From Ferruginibacter sp050611725 (GTDB lineage: Bacteria; Bacteroidota; Bacteroidia; Chitinophagales; Chitinophagaceae): a stretch of DNA of 64,000 nt. The notes under the pieces were generated by a model that had not been told where the DNA came from, did no database searches, and was given only the letters and a program-made list of their open reading frames with translations. The stretch spans positions 2,108,001 through 2,172,000 of the forward strand of contig NZ_JBODJB010000001.1 of NCBI RefSeq assembly GCF_050611725.1. Direction: 5' to 3'. Shown here piece by piece: positions 1 through 7,470 of this stretch (the stretch's first letter is position 1; each line of letters begins with the position of its first letter). The position numbers and the translations under genes are program-made.

Positions 1-356
1 GGTTTTATATCATTGATGATATAATCAACCAGCGACCTGCCGGTACCTTTGGTTTGGTTGCCGACAGAAACATATAGTTTATGTAAACGATAAATACTTG
101 TTGAGGCAATATTATTCATCACTTTTGGGGCATACGAGGCATAACCAATGGGGCTGCCATTATCGTATGCCATAATAAAGTTATGTCCATGGTTTAGTAT
201 TTGATTAGAGAGCGATCTTTCGCTGTACATCAACTCAAGCATGTAGTCAATTTGTTCTGAGGAGATGACATCTTTGTAAGCTATTGGCCAAATAGATCTT
301 GCCAATGCATTAATGACCGGAACCGCTTCAAGGCCGACTTTGTTGATGCTAAGCAT
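1..356 (-). CDS. GNAT family N-acetyltransferase, partial (3' end outside window)
   Basis: The reverse strand is open from an ATG at 356 to the window edge (118 codons plus two bases), so the C-terminus is missing. The translation begins MLSINKVGLEAVPVINAL and contains the segment LHKLYVSV followed by GNQTKGTGRSLVDYI. That matches GNAT motif A: a beta strand, then the Q/R-x-x-G-x-G/A acetyl-CoA pyrophosphate loop. Family knowledge: such proteins transfer acetyl groups from acetyl-CoA to amines. The substrate cannot be told from this fragment. It lies only a few bases downstream of the exported-protein gene on the same strand, so the two may be co-transcribed. Confidence 0.8.
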   Translation of the reverse strand, partial: MLSINKVGLEAVPVINALARSIWPIAYKDVISSEQIDYMLELMYSERSLSNQILNHGHNFIMAYDNGSPIGYASYAPKVMNNIASTSIYRLHKLYVSVGNQTKGTGRSLVDYIINDIK

Positions 357-362
357 AAGAAG

Positions 363-857
363 TTACTGAATAACGATTTTGATCTCAGGAGCAAAGAAGC
401 GACTTCCGTCCGGAGCAAATGCAATAATATCATAGAAATACAACTCTTCCCCTGTGTGTAAATTCTCGGTGATATTTTCTATCCAAATAGTGGGCAGGGG
501 GGAAGAAGTAAATCTGTCAGCAGATAAAGTGCTTTTTTGTGAGATCTGTTTGGTGGTTTCATCTTCCACAGCTCCCCATTTTGTATAGGCAAACTGGTAG
601 GATGATAATTTATAAGTAACGTTTTTATCGTCGGTTATCCGCAATGGCAATGCAACTACCTGCTTACCTTCAGCGGCAGTAGCTTTAGCATCTTTTCCCG
701 TGAACTTACCGAGATAGCTTTTAACTTTTGTAGGATTAAACTTATTTGGAGCCGGTTTTGTTTTTTTAGGAGTACCCTGAGCAAACAACACTGTACTGCA
801 GAGGGATAGAAATAAAACGGCAATCGTTCGTTGCTTAAAGTGTAAAACTGCTTTCAT
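363..857 (-). CDS. Exported protein of unknown function (164 aa)
   Basis: The start is an ATG at 857. The N-terminus has a positively charged stretch (MKAVLHFKQRT), a hydrophobic core and an AQG end, typical of a Sec signal peptide in Bacteroidota; the mature protein would start near residue 27. The mature part opens with a Lys/Pro/Thr-rich linker and then a beta-rich body with no motif I recognise. It is exported, probably to the periplasm. It lies between valS and the GNAT gene on the same strand. No function is proposed. Confidence 0.7.
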   Translation of the reverse strand: MKAVLHFKQRTIAVLFLSLCSTVLFAQGTPKKTKPAPNKFNPTKVKSYLGKFTGKDAKATAAEGKQVVALPLRITDDKNVTYKLSSYQFAYTKWGAVEDETTKQISQKSTLSADRFTSSPLPTIWIENITENLHTGEELYFYDIIAFAPDGSRFFAPEIKIVIQ

Positions 858-907
858 AATTTACAAATAGGTGATACCAATTTACAGAAAAAAACTGAAG
901 CAAATTG

Positions 908-3628
908 TTAATTTAATGCTGCAAGGCTTTCTTCTATGGTTTTGATCCTGTTTTCAGCATCTTCCATTTTCTTCTGCTCTAATGCAATTACTTCGGGTTT
1001 AGCGTTTTGTACAAAACGTTCGTTGCTTAGTTTCTTTTGAACAGATAGCAGAAAACCTTTTTGATGCTCAAGGTCTTTTAACAGATCAGCTTTTAAAGTA
1101 GTGCTGTCTAATTGCTTTTCACTTTCGATGTAGAATTTATCTTTTTCAATTGCTACAACAATTGTGTTAGCAACACTGTCATTCACAAAATTGATGGAAG
1201 CAGCATTGACCTGTTTTGCAACAATTGCTTCTATTGCTTTGTATGCTTGCGGAGTAGCAGTTTGTATGTGTAGTTGAATTGCTTCTTTAGGTTTCAATTG
1301 ATTTTTATTTCTTGCATCTCTTAATGTAGAAATAACTTGTTTCAATAATTCACCTTGTGTAAGTAAGTCTGTAGTTGGATGTTGGATGTTGGAAGTTAGT
1401 TTAACGCAAAGATCATCTTTCTGATCACCAAGTAAATGATAAATTTCTTCCGAAATAAATGGCATGTATGGATGTAGCAATTGCATCAATTCTTCAAAGA
1501 ATGAAATGGTTTTATCATACACAACTTTTTCTATCGGTTGTTCAAATCCCGGTTTTACCCATTCTAAATACCAACTACAGAAATCATCCCATATTAAAGA
1601 GTAGATCGCTTTTAAAGCTTCACTCAAACGGAATTGTTTCATCAGGTCATCAACTTCTATTTTAACCTGATTCAATCTGTTTTCAAACCAATCTATTGCA
1701 AAGTGCTTCTCTTTGCCTTGTTGCCTCATTGCCTCATGGCCTTGTCTTCCTTCCCACATCTTCAGCAACTTCAACGCATTCCATAATTTATTATTGAAAT
1801 TTCTTCCTTGTTCCAAACTGCTTTCATCAAATAAAAGATCATTTCCTGCAGGTGAGGAGATCATAATGCCAAACCTTACTGCATCTGCACCATATTGATC
1901 GATCAAACCTAATAGGTCGGGTGAGTTGCCTAATTGTTTGCTCATTTTTCTGCCTTGTTTATCTCTTACCATACCGGTAAAATAAACATCTTTAAAAGGC
2001 AACTGATTTTTAAAAATATAGCCGGCCATTACCATACGGGCAACCCAGAAAAAGATAATGTCTTGTCCGGTTACTAACGTGGTAGTAGGGTAGTAATAAT
2101 TAACTTCTTTATTATTCGGATCGCTGATGCCTTTGAACACCTCCATCGGCCAGAGCCAAGATGAGAACCAGGTATCGAGGCAATCTTCGTCCTGAGTAAG
2201 CTTCAAGCTGCAAGCTTCGAGGGTAGAAGTATCCGGATTTGTAATGCCTTTCCCTTGTAGCTTGAGGCTAGCGGCTTCTAAAGCTGTTGTTGCTACAAAA
2301 ACATTTCCTTCTTCATCATACCATGCCGGTATTCTTTGTCCCCACCATAATTGTCTTGAAATACACCAGTCTTTAATATTCTCCATCCAATAGCTGTAAG
2401 TATTTTTCAACTTAGATGGGTGGAACCTGATCTCATCAGTAGCAACAGATTGAATTGTTTCCGGGTTTTCTGAAATGATCTTTTTCATGTCTAAAAACCA
2501 CTGCAAGGACAAACGGGGTTCTACTACAGCTCCGGTTCTTTCACTGGTAGCAACGGTTCCGTTATAGTCTTCAATTTTAGCAACCTGATTTAGTTGTGCT
2601 ATGTCCTCAATAATTATCTTTCTTAACTCATCTCTGTCAATGCCATTGTATTTGGTAATATGTTCCCCCGGATGATCGTCGGATAATTCGGCTGATGTGA
2701 ATTTACCTTCACTATCTAAAGTGTTGATCACCTTAAGATTGTGCTTTCTGCCTAATTCATCATCGTTCTTATCATGAGCAGGCGTTACTTTCAACGCACC
2801 GGTACCAAAATCCAATGCAACGTATTCATCGGTAATGATCGGTATTCTTCTGTTGATCAATGGTACAAAAGCAAACTTGCCGTGTAAATGCGTATAACGT
2901 TTATCGTTAGGATTAACGCAAATAGCAGTATCGCCTAAAATAGTTTCGGGTCTTACAGTAGCAACAGTGATGTAATCGGCAATGGTCATGCTGTCTTCAT
3001 GCTCTCTATCATCATCAATTAAATAATTGATGTAGTATAATTTGCTTTGAACTTCCTTATGTATCACTTCTTCGTCGCTCAAAGCTGTTTTAGCTTTTAC
3101 GTCCCAGTTGATCATTCTTTTACCACGATAAATGACGCCTTGTTTATGCAATTCAATAAAGACTTTTATTACACTGTCGTAATAGTCTTTATCCATTGTA
3201 AAAGAAGTGCGATCCCAATCAAGGCTACATCCTAATTTCTTTAATTGCTGTAAGATAATACCACCATATTTTTCTTTCCATTCCCATGCATATTTTAAAA
3301 ACTCATCTCTGCTTAGGGAAGATTTTGTAATACCTCTTTCCCTCAACATCTGCACAACTTTTGCTTCAGTAGCAATGCTGGCATGGTCGGTACCCGGCAC
3401 CCAACAAGCATTCTTACCTTGCATTCTTGCCCTGCGTATCAAAATGTCCTGAATGGTATTGTTCAAACAATGCCCCATGTGCAATACACCAGTAACATTC
3501 GGTGGGGGCATAACAATGGTATATGGATCTCTGTCGTCTGGTGTACTGTTGAAGTATCCTTTTTCCATCCAATGTTGATACCATTTTGCTTCTGTTTCAG
3601 TAGGGATATAGTTTTTGCTCAGTTCCAT
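908..3628 (-). CDS. valS: Valyl-tRNA synthetase
   Basis: Class I aminoacyl-tRNA synthetase charging tRNA-Val in the cytoplasm. The HIGH motif appears as PPPNVTGVLHMGH near residue 50, the KMSKS loop as KMSKQLGNS near residue 560, and the C-terminus has the Lys/Glu-rich coiled coil typical of ValS. The editing (CP1) domain lies between. The frame stays open upstream to a TTG, but the ATG at 3628 (MELSKNYIPTE) is the likely start, giving 906 residues and a leader of about 35 nt behind a good promoter at 3670-3702. Two places carry repeat-derived sequence in frame: residues encoded near 2199-2280 (LEAASLKLQGKG and LEACSLKL, just before LTQDEDCLDTWF) and near 1374-1397 (TSNIQHPTTD). Both look like surface-loop insertions relative to the family, so activity is expected to be intact. 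Confidence 0.97.
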   Translation of the reverse strand: MELSKNYIPTETEAKWYQHWMEKGYFNSTPDDRDPYTIVMPPPNVTGVLHMGHCLNNTIQDILIRRARMQGKNACWVPGTDHASIATEAKVVQMLRERGITKSSLSRDEFLKYAWEWKEKYGGIILQQLKKLGCSLDWDRTSFTMDKDYYDSVIKVFIELHKQGVIYRGKRMINWDVKAKTALSDEEVIHKEVQSKLYYINYLIDDDREHEDSMTIADYITVATVRPETILGDTAICVNPNDKRYTHLHGKFAFVPLINRRIPIITDEYVALDFGTGALKVTPAHDKNDDELGRKHNLKVINTLDSEGKFTSAELSDDHPGEHITKYNGIDRDELRKIIIEDIAQLNQVAKIEDYNGTVATSERTGAVVEPRLSLQWFLDMKKIISENPETIQSVATDEIRFHPSKLKNTYSYWMENIKDWCISRQLWWGQRIPAWYDEEGNVFVATTALEAASLKLQGKGITNPDTSTLEACSLKLTQDEDCLDTWFSSWLWPMEVFKGISDPNNKEVNYYYPTTTLVTGQDIIFFWVARMVMAGYIFKNQLPFKDVYFTGMVRDKQGRKMSKQLGNSPDLLGLIDQYGADAVRFGIMISSPAGNDLLFDESSLEQGRNFNNKLWNALKLLKMWEGRQGHEAMRQQGKEKHFAIDWFENRLNQVKIEVDDLMKQFRLSEALKAIYSLIWDDFCSWYLEWVKPGFEQPIEKVVYDKTISFFEELMQLLHPYMPFISEEIYHLLGDQKDDLCVKLTSNIQHPTTDLLTQGELLKQVISTLRDARNKNQLKPKEAIQLHIQTATPQAYKAIEAIVAKQVNAASINFVNDSVANTIVVAIEKDKFYIESEKQLDSTTLKADLLKDLEHQKGFLLSVQKKLSNERFVQNAKPEVIALEQKKMEDAENRIKTIEESLAALN
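1374..1397. repeat. In-frame heptamer cluster inside valS
   Basis: Three tandem 7-nt units, GTTGGAT, GTTGGAT and GTTGGAA, followed by a partial GTTA on the + strand. They are translated on the minus strand as SNIQHPTT in the C-terminal region of ValS. The same unit type recurs at 29468-29494 inside a glycosyltransferase gene. The codons stay open because the units happen to lack stops in that frame. Confidence 0.75.
2199..2280. repeat. In-frame AGCTTCA/AGCTGCA heptamer pair inside valS
   Basis: Units AGCTTCA, AGCTGCA and AGCTTCG at 2199-2219, then a second arm of related units in opposite orientation near 2252-2280 (CCCTTGTAGCT, TGAGGCT, AGCGGCTTC). The 11-mer CCCTTGTAGCT also occurs in the intergenic cluster at 25994-26071. 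Together they encode about 30 extra residues just before the conserved DEDCLDTWFSSWLW segment of ValS. Confidence 0.65.
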
Positions 3629-3669
3629 TTGCCTCAAAAAGGGGTGTTATTGTTGGTTTATAATGTTTG

Positions 3670-3702
3670 CAAATGTACGAATTATAGGTGTTTAACCACA
3701 AA
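3670..3702 (-). promoter_or_regulatory. Putative Bacteroidota promoter for valS
   Basis: On the minus strand, TTTG (3702-3699), a 21-nt spacer and TACATTTG (3677-3670) match the Bacteroidota -33/-7 consensus. Transcription would start about 35 nt ahead of the ATG at 3628, which supports that start over the upstream in-frame TTG. Confidence 0.6.
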
Positions 3703-3785
3703 GAGCACTAAGGTTTTCATAAAGTACTCAAACTATTTTTTGTGGGCTTTATGTGTTTTTCATTGTGTCCTTAGTAGTTAATAAC
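3691..3785. repeat. Imperfect inverted repeat between valS and the CDF gene
   Basis: The left arm TTAACCACAAAGAGCACTAAGG and the right arm, whose reverse complement begins TTAACTACTAAGGACACAATG, form an imperfect inverted repeat over about 95 nt with CATAAAG-type inner ends. Sequences of this TTAACCAC...AAGG type are common dispersed intergenic repeats in many bacteria (from memory). The left arm overlaps the valS -33 box. Confidence 0.5.
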
Positions 3786-3792
3786 TAAGCTA

Positions 3793-3821
3793 TTGATCAC
3801 CAAAAATTGCCTATATATTTG
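3793..3821 (+). promoter_or_regulatory. Putative promoter of the CDF transporter
   Basis: TTG at 3793-3795, an 18-nt spacer and TATATTTG at 3814-3821 fit the Bacteroidota consensus. Transcription would begin near 3828, leaving only about 11 nt before the TTG start at 3839. Confidence 0.5.
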
Positions 3822-3838
3822 TTGCTAAAATCTACGTT

Positions 3839-4822
3839 TTGCAAAAAAAACTACAGAATTTACGTCTTCAAAAAATAATTGCCATTGTAGCAATTGTATT
3901 GTTTATAATGAAAGTTATTGCCTGGTATTTGACACGGTCCGTAGCGATTTTAACAGATGCTCTTGAAAGTATCGTGAATGTTACGGCCGGATTGATCGGT
4001 GTATATAGTTTATACATTAGTGCAAAACCAAAAGATAATGATCATCCTTACGGACACGGCAAAGTAGAATTTATTTCTGCCGCCGTTGAAGGAACTTTAA
4101 TAACTGTTGCAGGCGTTATCATTATTTATGAAGCCATCAATAATTTTATACATCCACATCAGATCAAGCAATTAGATTGGGGAATTATGTTGGTGGCTGC
4201 AACGGCAGTCATTAATTATTTGGTCGGTATCATTTGTGTTACAACTGGGAAGAAAAACAATTCGTTGGTTTTGATATCCAGTGGGAAACATTTGCAAACA
4301 GATACTTACAGTACACTTGGAATTATAGTTGGATTGATCTTATTATATTTTTTGAAATTCTGGTGGATAGATGGCGTGGTAGCGATCATTTTTGCTTTTA
4401 TCATCATTTTTACAGGGTATAAAATTGTTCGTACGTCCGTTGCCGGTATTATGGATGAAGCAGATACAGAACTTGTAGAAAAAATGGTGACTTTGCTAAA
4501 CGCTAACAGGCGAGAAGATTGGATCGATTGTCACAATCTACGCATCATCAAAAATGGTCCTACGCTGCATTTGGATTGCCATCTTACCTTGCCCTGGTAT
4601 ATGAATATGCATGAAGCACATCATGAAATTGATGGCTTATCTAATTTGGTGAAAACCGAGTTCGGAGATTCAATGGAATTGTTTGTACATACCGATGGTT
4701 GTCTGGAATTCAGTTGTGCCATCTGTTCTAAACAAAACTGCAATGTTCGTAAACATGCTTTTGAAAGAAAGGTAGACTGGACATTTGAGAACATCACTAC
4801 CGATAGTAAACATCGGCTGTAA
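3839..4822 (+). CDS. Cation diffusion facilitator (CDF) family transporter
   Basis: Inner-membrane exporter of divalent metal ions (Zn, Fe, Co, Mn or Cd), usually working as a proton antiporter. About six hydrophobic helices fill residues 10-205. The metal-site signature appears as TDALESIVN near residue 40, followed by DHPYGHGKVEF in the TM2-TM3 loop. The cytoplasmic tail carries CAICSKQNCNVRKH, a Cys-rich end that could bind metal. No ATG lies before TM1; the start is TTG at 3839, and the first ATG (residue 24) would cut into TM1, so TTG is preferred. It is divergent from valS and convergent, 2 nt apart, with the next gene. Metal specificity cannot be read from the sequence. Confidence 0.93.
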   Translation: MQKKLQNLRLQKIIAIVAIVLFIMKVIAWYLTRSVAILTDALESIVNVTAGLIGVYSLYISAKPKDNDHPYGHGKVEFISAAVEGTLITVAGVIIIYEAINNFIHPHQIKQLDWGIMLVAATAVINYLVGIICVTTGKKNNSLVLISSGKHLQTDTYSTLGIIVGLILLYFLKFWWIDGVVAIIFAFIIIFTGYKIVRTSVAGIMDEADTELVEKMVTLLNANRREDWIDCHNLRIIKNGPTLHLDCHLTLPWYMNMHEAHHEIDGLSNLVKTEFGDSMELFVHTDGCLEFSCAICSKQNCNVRKHAFERKVDWTFENITTDSKHRL

Positions 4823-4824
4823 TA

Positions 4825-5130
4825 TTATAATGCTTGTCCCTTTATCAATAAAACAGTTTTAATGGATTTCTCTTTCAAGTGTGTAAACTGTTTTCTCTCT
4901 TCATCATGCAGGAAATTTTCAAAATCTTTTTCAGTGGCAAATTCTACCAAATGAATTTCATACGGATGATCTGTCTTACTTACAATGATCTCTTTCTCAG
5001 TTGGCCTTACTCTTAGTAAAAGTTTACCATTGTATTTTGCGATAATCGGTATGGCAATGTTTTCAAATTCATGGAAACTTTTTTCTTCGCCATCATGCAA
5101 ATAAATTAGTTGCGTTATATAAATACTCAT
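4825..5130 (-). CDS. DUF1330-like small protein (101 aa)
   Basis: The start is an ATG at 5130. A cytoplasmic protein without signal peptide. The pattern of MSIYITQLIYLH, then YNGKLLLRVRP, then PYEIHLVEFATEKDFENFL resembles the DUF1330 / dimeric alpha-beta barrel fold: a ferredoxin-like unit with the phrase 'H(E)VEF' before an aspartate/alpha-helix segment. The function of the family is poorly defined. It ends 2 nt from the CDF gene on the opposite strand. The assignment is by fold pattern only. Confidence 0.7.
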   Translation of the reverse strand: MSIYITQLIYLHDGEEKSFHEFENIAIPIIAKYNGKLLLRVRPTEKEIIVSKTDHPYEIHLVEFATEKDFENFLHDEERKQFTHLKEKSIKTVLLIKGQAL

Positions 5131-5139
5131 GCACGCAAT

Positions 5140-5640
5140 TTATAATTTTATTGTCAGACCGAATTTTCCTCCGGAAAAAGCATTGCCTCCGCCAAATTCA
5201 AGATTGATACCAGTTTTTGGAGAGAAATAATATCGACCGCCGATTTGAGCGCCAAGCCCGAGTCCTGAATTATGTGAGCCGGGATAACCGTTCGGAGATG
5301 ACCAAGCATAAAATCCAAGATTCAGACCAGCGTAAAAATCATATTTTCTTGGAATTTTTAATGCAGTATTAAAATGATAGTTCCCGTTTCCGGAAATACC
5401 GACAATGCTGTGTCTGTATTTAACTGATTGATATTTTTCGTTGTACGATCTGAAAGAGACTTCGCCACCTATGGTGATGTTTTTGTGTACACTGTGATCT
5501 ATTCCTATATAAAGTGGAACACCCCATTCTGATAATCCTACGCCGAAATTAATTTGATTTTTACCTACGGGTAATGGGCTTTGGCTATATGAATAACTCA
5601 AAACCGATAAAAGTACGATCGCTAAAAATAATTTTTTCAT
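5140..5640 (-). CDS. Small outer-membrane beta-barrel-like protein (166 aa)
   Basis: The frame is open up to 5802, but the ATG at 5640 opens a clear signal peptide (MKKLFLAIVLLSVLSYSYSQ), so it is chosen as the start; the upstream codons overlap a terminator hairpin. The mature part alternates hydrophobic and polar residues with many Gly/Tyr/Phe (INFGVGLSEWGVPLYIG, GGRYYFSPKTGINLEFGGGN), as in eight-stranded outer-membrane barrels. The C-terminal strand is KFGLTIKL. The ligand is unknown. Confidence 0.75.
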   Translation of the reverse strand: MKKLFLAIVLLSVLSYSYSQSPLPVGKNQINFGVGLSEWGVPLYIGIDHSVHKNITIGGEVSFRSYNEKYQSVKYRHSIVGISGNGNYHFNTALKIPRKYDFYAGLNLGFYAWSSPNGYPGSHNSGLGLGAQIGGRYYFSPKTGINLEFGGGNAFSGGKFGLTIKL

Positions 5641-5756
5641 AATGATTAATTTTTGAATGATTATTTTATGTTTAGGTATTGCCTTTATTTCAAGTGGATA
5701 AAGAGCTCCACTGTTATTTTTTGTGCTATTTTCATTCTTTACAAGAAGGGTGCCAA

Positions 5757-5792
5757 AAAAAAATCTACTGCAATATCGCAGTAGATTTTTTT
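5757..5792 (-). terminator. Intrinsic terminator after the DUF2911 gene
   Basis: Perfect stem AAATCTACTGC / GCAGTAGATTT around loop AATATC, flanked by A and T runs so that it can work on both strands. It lies about 50 nt downstream of the stop of the DUF2911 gene on the minus strand. Confidence 0.8.
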
Positions 5793-5844
5793 CGTATAAC
5801 AACGAATATGCCTAATTAAATTTTAAGGTAATTTTTACAATTGA

Positions 5845-6957
5845 TCAATTCACATCTTTGTTATTCTTTAGTTTTTCAATCATAGTTTGTACGTTATTTC
5901 TATTTTGTTGATCGGGTACAATCGGTAAAACTTTGTTGGCATATTTCAATGCAGTTTTATAATCGCCGTTAGCTGAATAACCTCTTATCATACCAATGAG
6001 AGTTGTAAAATCGTTCGGATTTTTTTTGTAGTTCATTTCAAAAATTTCCAGCGCTTCTTTAGGCTTTTGTTGTTGTAGCAATTTTCTTCCATACTGATGT
6101 ATTTCCTGTACACTTCCTAAGGGAAATGTTTTTTTCATGAGTGCAAGTGCCTCGTCTGTTCTTCCTAATTTTTCTAAAACCTGCGATTTTGTACTCCACG
6201 CAGTAAATGATTTATCGCCGCCGAAAGTTGTGCTTGTAGCAGTGTCTGCCCAAAGTAAGGCCTCGTTTAAATTGGTATTATTTTCTACACACCAGGCTGC
6301 CGCCTGATCCCAGCTTTGCCATATGAATCCTTTTTCTGTTCTTAACTCACGACGGAAGGAAGCTATTTGTTCTTTCTTATAATCGACTTCTATTTTAAAA
6401 GGGATCATTAGTTTTTCCCATTGCAAGGAAACTGTTGCAGTATTGGTTGTTTCATTTGTAAATTCATATTTAAGCCATTCAACACTTTTATCTAATGCAA
6501 CGGGTTTTACTTTTACTCTTAATACATCTTCTTCAGGTTTATAATAAAAATGCCCCCATGAAGTAGAGTTGCTTGAAAAGATCAGTGTGCATTCTGCAGG
6601 ATCGTATGCAATAAAGAAACCATAACGTCCGGCTTTTAATGCTTGGCCCTCAATCGTAACATCTGTACTGAATTCAAAAGTTGTGTTTTCGTTTGAACCT
6701 GCACGCCATGGTGCAGCTTTGGAACTACCGAATCCGGGGTCAGTAAATCCAACGGGTACAAGTTCTCCCCATATTTTTCCTTCACGACCTTTTACGCCAG
6801 GTCTGTCGTAATGAATCGTTACATCTGTTAATCCAATGCGTTCGCTAACGCTTGCTTTTTTATTACCGCCACTCGGTGCAACTGTTAAAGGAATTTGTGC
6901 AAAAGAGATTGCAACAATACATACGGTTGTAATGGCCGTTGTGAATATTTTTTTCAT
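5845..6957 (-). CDS. Exported DUF2911 protein with C-terminal TPR repeats
   Basis: The start ATG at 6957 opens a signal peptide ending ISFAQ. Residues about 25-190 match the DUF2911 pattern: SVSERIGLTDVTIHYDRPGVKGREGKIWG, then WRAGSNENTTFEFSTDV and LKAGRYGFF (cited in pieces). Residues about 250-360 form TPR-like helices (WSTKSQVLEKLGRTDEAL, FEMNYKKNPNDFTTL). Periplasmic, function unknown; DUF2911 proteins are abundant in Bacteroidota. A strong terminator follows. An inverted repeat sits directly upstream of the start. Confidence 0.88.
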   Translation of the reverse strand: MKKIFTTAITTVCIVAISFAQIPLTVAPSGGNKKASVSERIGLTDVTIHYDRPGVKGREGKIWGELVPVGFTDPGFGSSKAAPWRAGSNENTTFEFSTDVTIEGQALKAGRYGFFIAYDPAECTLIFSSNSTSWGHFYYKPEEDVLRVKVKPVALDKSVEWLKYEFTNETTNTATVSLQWEKLMIPFKIEVDYKKEQIASFRRELRTEKGFIWQSWDQAAAWCVENNTNLNEALLWADTATSTTFGGDKSFTAWSTKSQVLEKLGRTDEALALMKKTFPLGSVQEIHQYGRKLLQQQKPKEALEIFEMNYKKNPNDFTTLIGMIRGYSANGDYKTALKYANKVLPIVPDQQNRNNVQTMIEKLKNNKDVN

Positions 6958-6959
6958 AA

Positions 6960-6989
6960 TTGATTAGTTTGGTATAACAAGCTAATCAA
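6960..6989. promoter_or_regulatory. Inverted repeat next to the DUF2911 start codon
   Basis: TTGATTAG (6960-6967) and CTAATCAA (6982-6989) form a perfect 8-bp inverted repeat with a 14-nt spacer, ending 2 nt from the ATG. It could be an operator or an mRNA hairpin masking the start. Chance occurrence in AT-rich DNA is possible. Confidence 0.3.
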
Positions 6990-7116
6990 CTAATGGATGT
7001 TAAAGAAAGTGATTGTGATTTGTGGAAATAAGAAAGGATAGGCGGGGGGTATAATAGATCCCCTTTGAGTAAGTTTCAAACTCAATCAATAAATGCAGGT
7101 CGAAAACCGGGTCAGA

Positions 7117-7335
7117 TCATACTCTGGTATCATCGAAGTCAAGATCACGTTGATCGTCTTCTGCCCAATCTCTCAAAGCATCCTTTATCTTTTTTATGAA
7201 AGATGAAGGCTCTTTTTCTTTTTTGTTTGTCGAATTCGGATCAAGTTCTTCCTTGATTTTGTCCGTGGTTTGAGTATTGGCATTGCCTTCATTTCCCCCA
7301 CCGGGGTAGTATATGAAGTGATTGTTGGTCTGCAT
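7117..7335 (-). CDS. Small hydrophilic protein of unknown function (72 aa)
   Basis: ATG at 7335. The sequence is charged and without signal peptide: MQTNNHFIYYPGGGNEGN, then a Lys/Glu-rich middle, then IKKIKDALRDWAEDDQRD. It is probably disordered with one amphipathic helix. Nothing longer competes for this interval and it shares strand and spacing with its neighbours. I do not recognise a family. Confidence 0.5.
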   Translation of the reverse strand: MQTNNHFIYYPGGGNEGNANTQTTDKIKEELDPNSTNKKEKEPSSFIKKIKDALRDWAEDDQRDLDFDDTRV

Positions 7336-7470
7336 GTTGTTTCAGATTATATGTTAACAAATGAAATGAAGCAAAGTCGCATTTAAATCTAATAAAAAAA
7401 ATTCAGGAATGCAATGCGAATAACAATTTTAGAACACTTTCTTGCTTATCATTTTCAGATGAAAATATAT

